This document shows, one piece after another, positions 1 to 6,405 of a stretch of DNA of 51,532 nucleotides. The first letter of the stretch is position 1. Each line of letters starts with the position of its first letter. Location: NCBI GenBank assembly GCA_041676645.1, contig JBAYRO010000014.1, positions 1-51,532 of the forward strand, read 5' to 3'. This stretch comes from JAMLIN01 sp041676645. Its GTDB lineage: Bacteria > Pseudomonadota > Gammaproteobacteria > Burkholderiales > Burkholderiaceae_E. A program made the translations under genes and the position numbers. The notes beneath the pieces are model-generated. The model saw only the letters and a list, made by a program, of their open reading frames with translations, was not told the DNA's origin and ran no database searches.

Positions 1-329
1 GCCACCACCATGCAGCGAACGCCACTGACGAAACCGATGCCGGCGACCATGCTGCCGCCGGGGACGGATCTTTCCGGATCGGGCGTATCGCGCAGGTAGC
101 CGGCAAGGCCCGCCAGCGGCAGCCATGGCGCGGCCCGGTCCAGCAGCAGCGCCACGCGCTCGCGAGGCAGCAACTGGTGCCGCTTGGCGAAGCGCGGCCC
201 GGAGCGGGCCGAGGCCTGCGCGGCGCGTTCCAGCAGCGTGTTCAGGGTGTCGATTCGCGCCAGCATCGCGGCGCGGCGCTGCTGCGCCTGCGCGCTGGCG
301 GCATTCCAGCCTGAAGTGAAGGCAGTCAT
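1..329 (-). CDS. Acyl-CoA carboxylase, carboxyltransferase (beta) subunit, N-terminal part
   Basis: Partial gene running off the left edge; only about the first 109 codons are present, from the ATG at 329. The visible protein has a helical N-terminal stretch, then an LLPRERVALLLD segment followed by WLPLAGLAGY, SVPGGSMVAGIG and VSGVRCMV. These are typical of the start of biotin-dependent acyl-CoA carboxylase carboxyltransferase subunits (methylcrotonyl-/geranyl-/propionyl-CoA carboxylase class), which move CO2 from carboxybiotin to an acyl-CoA. The substrate cannot be told from this fragment. It is not closely alike in sequence to the second carboxyltransferase at 26951. The call is firm at family level only. 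Confidence 0.8.
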   Translation of the reverse strand, partial: MTAFTSGWNAASAQAQQRRAAMLARIDTLNTLLERAAQASARSGPRFAKRHQLLPRERVALLLDRAAPWLPLAGLAGYLRDTPDPERSVPGGSMVAGIGFVSGVRCMVV

Positions 330-377
330 GGTGGCATGGCTCGGTGCGTGGACTCCCGCACATGCTACTGCCGGATC

Positions 378-442
378 GCAGGACTCGCCACGGGCACGGC
401 CGGGCCATGATCGCCTCGCATGCTCCGCGCGGGGAGTCCTGC
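378..442. repeat. Inverted repeat, 9-bp arms
   Basis: GCAGGACTC at 378-386 is matched by its exact reverse complement GAGTCCTGC at 434-442, with a 47-nt interval. It lies in the gap between the carboxylase start (329) and the stop of the metallo-hydrolase gene (463), so it sits in the 5' region of the carboxylase gene. It may be an operator, a leader hairpin or chance. Confidence 0.3.
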
Positions 443-462
443 GGGCGAGGCCCTGGAGCGGC

Positions 463-1107
463 TCAGGCCAGCGCGTCGTCCCCGACGAAGGGATTGTGGG
501 CGCGCTCCTGGCCGAAGGTCGACATCGGTCCATGGCCCGGCACGAAGGCGTTGTCATCGCCCAGCGGCCAGAGCTTGTCACGGATCGAATCGATCAGGTC
601 CGCATGATTGCCGCGCGGAAAGTCGGTGCGTCCGATCGAGCCATTGAACAGCACGTCGCCCACGATCGCGAGTCGCGCGCCGGCATGGTGGAACACGACA
701 TGGCCGGGCGTATGGCCGGGACAATGCAGGACATCGAGCGTCTGTTCGCCGAAGGCGACCGTATCGCCATCCTCGAGCCAGCGATCGGGCTCGAAGGCTT
801 CCAGCCGGGCGAAGCCGAAACGCTTGCCCTGCTCGGGCAACTGCCCGATCCAGAACGCATCGTCGCGATGCGGCCCCTCGATCGGCACGCCGTGGCGCCG
901 TGCGAACTCGGCCGCCTGGCCGCAATGATCGATATGGCCATGGGTCAGGAACACCTTCTCGATGCGCGCGCCGAGCTGCTCGAGCCCGGCATCGATGCGT
1001 TCGAGGTCGCCGCCGGGGTCGACCACCGCGGCCCGGCCGCTCGCCTCGCAGAACAGGATCGAGCAGTTCTGGGCATATGGGGTTACCGGGACGATCATCA
1101 GCTTCAT
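463..1107 (-). CDS. Metallo-beta-lactamase-fold hydrolase, glyoxalase II-like (GloC/YcbL type)
   Basis: 214-aa metallo-beta-lactamase-fold protein. The binuclear metal site is complete: THGHIDH (His56, His58, Asp60, His61), GHTPGH near residue 132, the bridging Asp151 in VGDVLF, and PGHGP near 192. Size and motif order fit the compact GloC/YcbL type II glyoxalase branch, which hydrolyses S-lactoylglutathione to D-lactate and glutathione in the cytosol. Persulfide dioxygenases (ETHE1 type) share the fold, but YcbL-like proteins of this length are usually thiolesterases. The start is ATG at 1107. It reads in the same direction as the DUF2237 gene, 33 nt downstream of that gene's stop. Confidence 0.85.
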   Translation of the reverse strand: MKLMIVPVTPYAQNCSILFCEASGRAAVVDPGGDLERIDAGLEQLGARIEKVFLTHGHIDHCGQAAEFARRHGVPIEGPHRDDAFWIGQLPEQGKRFGFARLEAFEPDRWLEDGDTVAFGEQTLDVLHCPGHTPGHVVFHHAGARLAIVGDVLFNGSIGRTDFPRGNHADLIDSIRDKLWPLGDDNAFVPGHGPMSTFGQERAHNPFVGDDALA

Positions 1108-1140
1108 GGCGGACCCTGGGGTTCGGACTCGAGCGGGATT

Positions 1141-1545
1141 CTAGCCCGGGCGACCCGGGGTGGCCCCGCCGCTGCCGCGATACGCATGGGCCAGCAGCAG
1201 GTCCAGCGGAATGACGTCGAGCGCCCGCTCGTGCGTCGCCTCGAGCACCACCGGTGGCGCGACGCCGGCGTCACAGGCCTGCAGCCAGCGCGCGGCGCAC
1301 AGGCACCAGCGATCCCCCGGCACCAGCCCGCGGAACCGATGCCGGGGCTGGGCGGCGCCCAGGTCATTGCCCTTGGCGGCCGAGAACGCGAGGAACTCGG
1401 GGGTCACCCGGGCGCAGACGGTGTGGTTGCCGATGTCCTCGGGGCCGGTTTCGCAACAGCCGCTGCGGGTGAATCCGGTCAGCGGATCGAAGGAACAGGC
1501 GAGCAGCGGACCGCCGAGAACATTGAGCCCGAGGTGGGCGCTCAT
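1141..1545 (-). CDS. DUF2237 family protein
   Basis: 134-aa soluble protein of the DUF2237 family. Recognisable blocks are NVLGGPL near the N-terminus, then DPLTGF, GCCETGPED, HTVCA, FLAFSAAKGNDL and the strongly conserved PGDRWCLCAARW. Several conserved cysteines (GCC, HTVCA, CLC) suggest metal or redox chemistry, but no function is established that I know of. A GGAGGAAGG ribosome-binding site lies just upstream of the ATG at 1545. It diverges from the intergenic region holding the sigma-54 promoter and is followed by the GloC-like gene. Confidence 0.85.
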   Translation of the reverse strand: MSAHLGLNVLGGPLLACSFDPLTGFTRSGCCETGPEDIGNHTVCARVTPEFLAFSAAKGNDLGAAQPRHRFRGLVPGDRWCLCAARWLQACDAGVAPPVVLEATHERALDVIPLDLLLAHAYRGSGGATPGRPG

Positions 1546-1670
1546 CGTGCCTTCCTCCGCGGGCCGGAATGTCGAGGCGCTTTACACCGCGCGGGCAACG
1601 AGCCCTGCCTGCTTCCGGAGGTTTGGATTTTGTTCTTTGTTTTCAACATCTTGCGAAGACGGAGGATCGA

Positions 1671-1686
1671 TGGCACGAGGATTGCT
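1671..1686 (+). promoter_or_regulatory. Consensus sigma-54 (RpoN) promoter
   Basis: The sequence TGGCACGAGGATTGCT matches the -24/-12 consensus TGGCACG-N4-TTGCT exactly. The invariant GG (1672-1673) and GC (1684-1685) are separated by 10 nt. This predicts transcription starting near 1697 on the plus strand. No coding gene starts close downstream; an intrinsic terminator lies at 1808-1831. Such promoters need an enhancer-binding activator (NtrC-like), whose site I could not identify. Confidence 0.75.
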
Positions 1687-1696
1687 TGTAGTGATT

Positions 1697-1831
1697 CGCC
1701 GGTGAATGCGGACATCCCGCGATTATCAACGGCAACCCGGATTTTGCGAACCGGAGGCACGCCTTACGCGCCGGTTGGCACGGATCACTCCTAGCATCAG
1801 TCCTTGCGCCGCCTTCGGGCGGCTTTTTTTT
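1697..1831 (+). ncRNA. Candidate sigma-54-dependent small RNA, about 135 nt
   Basis: Inferred transcript between the sigma-54 promoter and the intrinsic terminator. It contains a small hairpin (1708-1711 with 1717-1720), a 6-bp stem AACCGG/CCGGTT (1749-1754 with 1771-1776, 16-nt loop), and the terminator stem. Four GGA triplets (1710, 1739, 1753, 1782) could be CsrA/RsmA contact sites, which is speculative. The open frame starting at ATG 1706 runs through the terminator, so it is not a contained small ORF. CrcZ and NrsZ are known precedents for sigma-54-driven small RNAs, but I see no sequence similarity to them. It could instead be a terminated leader of the operon at 2028. Confidence 0.55.
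1808..1831 (+). terminator. Rho-independent terminator
   Basis: A perfect 6-bp GC stem GCCGCC/GGCGGC closed by a UUCG tetraloop (1808-1823) is followed by eight T residues (1824-1831). It is oriented for plus-strand transcription. No protein gene upstream on this strand would use it, which supports a non-coding transcript. Confidence 0.9.
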
Positions 1832-1880
1832 GGTTTCGCTCCCGATCCGGCCCCTGCCCGGCCTGGCCCGGACATCGATA

Positions 1881-1895
1881 TCCCGTTTTCTGGGA
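1881..1895. promoter_or_regulatory. Probable IclR operator in front of the CoA-transferase operon
   Basis: The 15-nt palindromic element TCCCGTTTTCTGGGA (TCCC-N7-GGGA) lies 17 nt upstream of the -35 box of the operon. The same architecture, TCCCGAATGATGGGA, recurs at 6341-6355 directly before the iclR gene that flanks the operon. Two copies limited to these control regions suggest a shared binding site for the IclR protein. This assignment is inferred from position and repetition. Confidence 0.6.
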
Positions 1896-1912
1896 TCATC
1901 ATCCTGTTTTCG

Positions 1913-1940
1913 TTGACAAGCGCCGAGCCGCTGCTACCCT
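1913..1940 (+). promoter_or_regulatory. Sigma-70-type promoter of the CoA-transferase operon
   Basis: TTGACA at 1913-1918 and TACCCT at 1935-1940 are separated by 16 nt. This gives an expected start near 1947 and a leader of about 80 nt before the ATG at 2028. The -35 box is a perfect match. The probable IclR operator lies just upstream. Confidence 0.6.
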
Positions 1941-2027
1941 GCGGATTCCGACGGCGCGCCATGCCGCCATCGAAGCCCGACAGCGCCGACCCGAAGCACG
2001 CCAGCCTCGACCGAAAGGAAGATCCGA

Positions 2028-3188
2028 ATGCCGACCCCGTCCCCCCTCGCAGGCGTCAAGGTGATCGAGATCTGCAACGTCGCCGCCGGCCCGTACTGCG
2101 GCATGCTGCTGGCGGACATGGGGGCCGACGTCATCAAGGTCGAGAATCCGGACGGCGGGGACACCCTGCGCAGCTGGCCGCCCATCAACGACGGCTACAG
2201 CGAGAACTTCGCCTCGCTCAATCGCAACAAGAGATCGGTCACGCTGGATCTCAAGAACCCCGCGGACATCGATCTCCTGCGCAGCCTGGCCAGGGATGCC
2301 GACGTCCTGGTCGAGAACAATCGGCCCGGCGTGATGGACCGGCTCGGCATCGGCTACGAGGCCTTGTCCGCAATCAATCCGCGCCTCGTGTACTGCTCGA
2401 TATCCGCCTACGGGCAGACCGGTCCCCGGGCGAGCGAGGGCGGGTTCGACCTCACGGTGCAGGCCATGAGCGGCATCATGAGCGTCACCGGCGAGCCCGG
2501 CGGCGCCCCCGTGAAGTGCGGCGTGCCGCTGGCCGACTTCGCCGCCGGCCTGTATGCCGGCTTCTCGATCGTCTCCGCATTGCATGAAACGAAGCGGACC
2601 GGGCGCGGGGTGCATCTCGACGTCCCGATGCTGGGCGCGACCCTGGGCATCGCCGCGTTGCAGACATCCGAATACTTCGGCAGCGGCCGCGATCCCCGGC
2701 CACTGGGCTCCGCCCATCCGCGCAACGCGCCGTACCGGGTCTTTCGCAGCGCCGATGGCTACTTCGGCATGGCGGCGGGCAACAATGCGCTGTGGCGCTC
2801 GGTATGCGAGGTGGTCCGGCGGCCAGACCTGCTGCAGGACGAGCGCTTCGCATCGCCGACCACCCGCGCCGCGCACCAGGATGCGCTGCTCGGGATCCTG
2901 GAGGCGGAGTTCGCGCACGCCGGAACGGAGGACTGGTTGCAGCGCTTTCGCGATGCCGGCGTACCCTGCGCGCCCATCAACACCTATTCCCGGGTCCTCG
3001 AGGATCCGCAGGTCGAGCACATGGGATGGGTGCAGGCGCTGGATCTGCCCAACGGCAGCACGACCCGGACCTTCGGAGCCCCGGTGGTGTTCGGCGGGGA
3101 GACCTTCGGGATTCGCCGGCCCCCGCCCGCCCTGGGCGAGCACAACGACGAAGTGCTCGGCCCCTTGCGCGGAGACGCATCGGCATGA
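2028..3188 (+). CDS. Class III (CaiB/BaiF family) CoA-transferase
   Basis: 386-aa family III CoA-transferase, which moves CoA from a donor thioester such as succinyl-CoA to a carboxylic acid. It shows the family N-terminus (LAGVKVIEICNVAAGPYCGMLL, ADVIKVE), the SAYGQTGP block, and the catalytic aspartate at about residue 170 in GVPLADFAAG. The start is ATG at 2028 behind AAGGAAG. It is the first gene of a four-gene operon and its stop overlaps the next start (ATGA). The later genes (thiol dioxygenase, putative sulfate exporter) suggest a sulfur-containing acid as acceptor. Succinyl-CoA:3-sulfinopropionate CoA-transferases of betaproteobacteria belong to this same class. The substrate is inferred, not shown. 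Confidence 0.88.
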   Translation: MPTPSPLAGVKVIEICNVAAGPYCGMLLADMGADVIKVENPDGGDTLRSWPPINDGYSENFASLNRNKRSVTLDLKNPADIDLLRSLARDADVLVENNRPGVMDRLGIGYEALSAINPRLVYCSISAYGQTGPRASEGGFDLTVQAMSGIMSVTGEPGGAPVKCGVPLADFAAGLYAGFSIVSALHETKRTGRGVHLDVPMLGATLGIAALQTSEYFGSGRDPRPLGSAHPRNAPYRVFRSADGYFGMAAGNNALWRSVCEVVRRPDLLQDERFASPTTRAAHQDALLGILEAEFAHAGTEDWLQRFRDAGVPCAPINTYSRVLEDPQVEHMGWVQALDLPNGSTTRTFGAPVVFGGETFGIRRPPPALGEHNDEVLGPLRGDASA

Positions 3189-3943
3189 GCCCGATGCCCG
3201 CCTCGCCCGACACCGCTGCGCCGCTCGAGGTTCGGCATGAGGATGGCGTCCGGACCTTCGTCCTCAATCGCCCGGACAAGCTCAACGCGCTCGATGCCAA
3301 CCTGGTCGACGCCCTGTCGGCAGCGGTCCACGAGGCCCATGCGGATCGCGTGAGGCTGATGGTGTTCCGCGGCGCCGGCAGGAGCTTCAGCGCCGGCTTC
3401 GATCTCTCGCGCCTCGAGGAGCAGAGCGAGGGCGACCTCGTCCTGCGCTTCGTGCGCATCGAGATGCTGCTGCAGGCCATCGCCCGATCCCCGGCCCAGA
3501 CCCTCGCCCTGGCGCACGGGCGGATCTTCGGCGCCGGCGCGGACCTGTTCGCCGCATGTCGCCACCGCGTGGCCGCGCCCGACGCGAGCTTCCGCATGCC
3601 GGGCCTGAAGTTCGGCCTGGTGCTGGGAACGCGACGCTTCGGCGAGATCGTCGGCGCCGACCACGCCCGGCGGGTGCTGGAGCGTGTCGGCGCCTTCACG
3701 GCCGCCGAGGCCGCGGCCATGAACTTCGCCACCCGACTGGCTTCGCCCGACGAGTGGCCGGCGATCGTCGGCGAGCTCGACTCGGTGGCCAGGATGCTCG
3801 CGGACGACACCAGGAAAGAACTCTATCGCGTGCTGGATCCGAACGCCGGGCACGCCGACGAGGACCTCGCGACACTGACCCGCTCCGCCGCACGCCCGGG
3901 CCTGAAGGACCGACTGCGGCACTACCTGGGGAAGCAGCCATGA
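3185..3943 (+). CDS. Crotonase-fold (enoyl-CoA hydratase/isomerase family) protein with altered active site
   Basis: 252-aa crotonase-superfamily protein. FVLNRPDKLNAL (residues 25-36) and FSAGFDLS (68-75) give the CoA-binding and first oxyanion-hole segments. The second oxyanion segment is GRIFGAGADLFAAC (112-125). The two glutamates of true enoyl-CoA hydratases are not preserved: Asp120 sits where the first Glu is usual, and the PE pair is PG (139-140). Simple hydration is therefore unlikely. Crotonases also catalyse hydrolysis, isomerisation and C-S chemistry (DmdD releases methanethiol). ATG at 3185 overlaps the previous stop. In this operon it may act on the CoA-activated sulfinic acid; this is inference. 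Confidence 0.8.
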   Translation: MSPMPASPDTAAPLEVRHEDGVRTFVLNRPDKLNALDANLVDALSAAVHEAHADRVRLMVFRGAGRSFSAGFDLSRLEEQSEGDLVLRFVRIEMLLQAIARSPAQTLALAHGRIFGAGADLFAACRHRVAAPDASFRMPGLKFGLVLGTRRFGEIVGADHARRVLERVGAFTAAEAAAMNFATRLASPDEWPAIVGELDSVARMLADDTRKELYRVLDPNAGHADEDLATLTRSAARPGLKDRLRHYLGKQP

Positions 3944-4533
3944 ACCGCATCTGTGGATCCCGTTTCCATGACTTCATCGGCCAGCTCGAAGCGGCCCTGC
4001 ACGGCCGCGATTCCGCGCAGGACCTGAGCCTGTCCGCCATCGGCGAAAGCATGCGCCGCCTGGTTTCCCATGACGACTGGCTGCCCGATGCCTACGCCCG
4101 GCCGCATCCGGAGTTCTACCAGCAGTACCTTCTGCATGTGGACCGGGACCAGCGGTTCAGCGTTGTGAGCTTCGTATGGGGGCCCGGCCAGGCGACGCCC
4201 ATCCATGACCACCTGGTCTGGGGCGTCATCGGCGTCCTGCGGGGGAGCGAGCTCGTCGAGGCCTTCGACGCGCACGACACGCACGATGTGCATCATGTGC
4301 GCTCGCGCGGCGCACCGAGCCGGATGAACGTGGGCGACGTCGGTTTCGTCTCCCCGACCATCGGCGATATCCATCGCGTGAGCAATGCCTTCGATGACCG
4401 GGTGTCGATCAGTATTCACGCCTACGGGGGCGACATCGGCACGATCCGCCGCCATGTCTACACGGCCTCGGGAGAGCCGCGCAAGACCTTCGTGTCCGGC
4501 TATGCGAACGCCGATGAACTGAAACCCGGATGA
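3940..4533 (+). CDS. 3-mercaptopropionate dioxygenase-like thiol dioxygenase
   Basis: 197-aa cupin of the cysteine dioxygenase family. The iron ligands are the 3-His set His89 and His91 (PIHDH) and His145 (DIHRVSN). Gln62 in YQQYLLHVD occupies the position used by bacterial 3-mercaptopropionate dioxygenases, where cysteine dioxygenases have a carboxylate-binding Arg. The blocks RFSVVSFVWGPGQ, VWGVIGVLRG and the ending FVSGYAN also fit the mercaptopropionate branch. The expected reaction is O2-dependent oxidation of a thiol such as 3-mercaptopropionate to the sulfinate. It is cytosolic, and its start overlaps the previous stop (ATGA at 3940). Cysteine as substrate cannot be excluded. Confidence 0.82.
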   Translation: MNRICGSRFHDFIGQLEAALHGRDSAQDLSLSAIGESMRRLVSHDDWLPDAYARPHPEFYQQYLLHVDRDQRFSVVSFVWGPGQATPIHDHLVWGVIGVLRGSELVEAFDAHDTHDVHHVRSRGAPSRMNVGDVGFVSPTIGDIHRVSNAFDDRVSISIHAYGGDIGTIRRHVYTASGEPRKTFVSGYANADELKPG

Positions 4534-5561
4534 TGCTGCCGGGCCTGCTTCTTTCCGCGCTCCTCGCGATCGCGGCGATGGTACTGAGCGAATCGACGGG
4601 GCTCCAGCAGCATGGCCTCAGCGCGCTGGCGCTGGCGATCCTGCTCGGCATGCTGGCCGGCAACACCATGCCCACGAGCTGGCGAACCGTCACGGCGCCG
4701 GGAATCGACTTCTCGAAGCAGCGACTGCTCCGGCTGGGCATCGTCCTGTACGGCTTTCGCCTCACGCTGCAGGATGTCGCCCATGTCGGCATGGCGGGCG
4801 TCCTGATCGACGCGCTGGTCATCGGCTCGACCTTCGCGCTCGCCTGCCTGGCGGGCTCGCTCTGGTTCGGGCTGGATCGCCGGACATCGATGCTGATCGG
4901 TATCGGCAGCTCGATATGTGGCGCCGCCGCCGTGATCGCCGCGCAGCCGGTCGTGAACGGGCGTGCCGAACAGGTGGCCGTGGCGGTGGCGACCGTCGTC
5001 GTGTTCGGCACCGTCGCGATCTTCCTCTATCCGATGCTGCACACCCTCAACGGGCATTGGGGCTTCATCCTCGGCGGACAGCATGGCTTCGGGGTCTACA
5101 CCGGCTCCACGGTCCATGAAGTGGCCCAGGTCGTGGCCGCCGGCCGGAGCGTAGGCCCGGAGGCCGCCGACACCGCCGTCATCGCCAAGATGGTCCGGGT
5201 CATGATGCTGGCCCCGTTCCTCCTCATCCTGGCGGCATGGCTCGCACGCCGCCCCGCGGATGCCGGCATCGACGGCGAACATCGCTCCCCGGGCTCCGCG
5301 ACGCCATGGTTCGCGTTCGGCTTCATCGCCGTCGTCCTCTTCAACTCCTTGCAGCTGCTGCCGCCGGCCGCCTCCGAAGCGATCGACTTCATCGACACCG
5401 TGATCCTCGCCGCGGCGATGGCGGCGCTCGGGGTGTCGACTCGCGCCGGCGCGCTTCGCCAGGCGGGTATCAAGCCCCTGCTGCTGGCCTTCGTGCTCTT
5501 TGCCTGGCTCGTCATCGGTGGCGCCTCGATCAACCGCCTGGTCATGACCTGGCTGGGCTGA
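4530..5561 (+). CDS. Putative sulfate/sulfite exporter, YeiH family (PSE family)
   Basis: 343-aa polytopic membrane protein of the YeiH/UPF0324 family, the putative sulfate exporter family represented by SuyZ of sulfolactate degraders. Hydrophobic segments alternate with the family motifs LGIVLYGFRLT, GSSICGAAAVIAA and HGFGVYTGSTVHEVAQVVAAG. ATG at 4530 overlaps the stop of the dioxygenase gene (ATGA). Sitting last in an operon that should release sulfite from an organosulfur acid, it most likely removes sulfite or sulfate from the cell. The ion is inferred from family and context. The gene converges on iclR with 15 nt between the stop codons. Confidence 0.85.
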   Translation: MMLPGLLLSALLAIAAMVLSESTGLQQHGLSALALAILLGMLAGNTMPTSWRTVTAPGIDFSKQRLLRLGIVLYGFRLTLQDVAHVGMAGVLIDALVIGSTFALACLAGSLWFGLDRRTSMLIGIGSSICGAAAVIAAQPVVNGRAEQVAVAVATVVVFGTVAIFLYPMLHTLNGHWGFILGGQHGFGVYTGSTVHEVAQVVAAGRSVGPEAADTAVIAKMVRVMMLAPFLLILAAWLARRPADAGIDGEHRSPGSATPWFAFGFIAVVLFNSLQLLPPAASEAIDFIDTVILAAAMAALGVSTRAGALRQAGIKPLLLAFVLFAWLVIGGASINRLVMTWLG

Positions 5562-5576
5562 AGGGAAACGGCGCCG

Positions 5577-6329
5577 CTAGGTTCTGACGCAGCCCATGGC
5601 CTTCGAGAGCTCGGCGGCAAGCGCCACGACCCGCGGCGCGAACTGCTTCATCCGGGCCATGCCGAGCCGCTCCAGGGGACCGGAGATTCCCAGCGCGACG
5701 ATGGGACGCTCGAAGCCGTCGAAGACCGGGGCCGCCACGCCGCCGACGCCTTCGCGCCATTCGCCCCGGTTGATCGCATAACCCGCCCGCGCGACCCGCC
5801 CCAGCTCGGCCTTCAGCGATTCCCGGTCGACGATGGTCGCCCGGGTGAAGCGCTCGAGCCGGGCCGGCAAGGCCTCCAGGACGCCCTCGTGTTGCGCGGC
5901 CAGCAGCGCCTTGCCGGTGGCGACCGCATGGGCGGGCGCCCGCCCGCCCACCATCGAGTAGGCGCGAATCGGCTGCACGCTGTCGATCTTGTCGATGTAG
6001 ATCACGTCGTGCCCGTCGAGAATCGACAGGTGGATCGTCTCCCCGGTTTCCTTCGCCAGCATCGCCATGTACATCGGGGCGATCCGGCGGACGTCGCGGC
6101 TGCCCTGCTGCCTGACGCCGAGCGCGAACATCTTCATGGTGCCGCGATAGCTGCCATCGACCGGGTCGCGCTCGACGTAGCCGGCGTGGATCAGGGTCTG
6201 CAGCGTGCGATGGGCATTGCTTCGGGTGAGTCCGGTGCGCGCCGCGACATCGTCGATGATGCGCGCTTCGCCCTGCATGTCGGCAAGGGCTTCCAGTACC
6301 GCCAGCCCCTTGAGCAGGGTTTTGTCCAT
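5577..6329 (-). CDS. IclR-family transcriptional regulator
   Basis: 250-aa IclR protein. The N-terminal winged helix-turn-helix is clear (LLKGLAVLEAL, then VAARTGLTRSNAHRTLQTLI, residues about 4-45). A C-terminal effector domain follows, containing ETIHLSILDGHDVIYIDKI, the AHAVATGKALLA block and GGVAAPVFD. Start ATG at 6329. It faces the organosulfur operon tail to tail. The palindrome TCCC-N7-GGGA occurs both before its own start (6341-6355) and before the operon (1881-1895), so it probably autoregulates and controls the operon in response to a small acid or its CoA ester. The effector is unknown. Confidence 0.9.
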   Translation of the reverse strand: MDKTLLKGLAVLEALADMQGEARIIDDVAARTGLTRSNAHRTLQTLIHAGYVERDPVDGSYRGTMKMFALGVRQQGSRDVRRIAPMYMAMLAKETGETIHLSILDGHDVIYIDKIDSVQPIRAYSMVGGRAPAHAVATGKALLAAQHEGVLEALPARLERFTRATIVDRESLKAELGRVARAGYAINRGEWREGVGGVAAPVFDGFERPIVALGISGPLERLGMARMKQFAPRVVALAAELSKAMGCVRT

Positions 6330-6340
6330 GGCCCGGCATT

Positions 6341-6365
6341 TCCCGAATGATGGGATTTCAGCTTA
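6341..6365 (-). promoter_or_regulatory. iclR promoter with overlapping operator copy
   Basis: On the minus strand TGCTAAGCT gives an extended -10 element (TAAGCT at 6360-6365), predicting a start near 6353. TCCCGAATGATGGGA (6341-6355) lies across that start, 11 nt before the ATG at 6329. It is the second copy of the palindrome found at 1881-1895. Placement over the start site suits autorepression. Confidence 0.5.
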
Positions 6366-6405
6366 GCACAGCCCCGCCGGGATCGACGCTGCGGTGACGA
6401 CGGTG

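Noticed and set aside
1776..1790. A second TGGCAC at 1777 as another sigma-54 promoter
   Set aside because: No GC at the -12 position with correct spacing (the bases there are CTCC).
184..1794. A 536-codon plus-strand open frame across the GloC and DUF2237 genes
   Set aside because: It runs antisense to two genes with clear family motifs; long antisense frames are expected in GC-rich DNA. No motif or ribosome-binding site supports it.
1706..1808. A small ORF within the predicted sRNA
   Set aside because: The frame from ATG 1706 continues through the terminator with no stop and lacks a ribosome-binding site.
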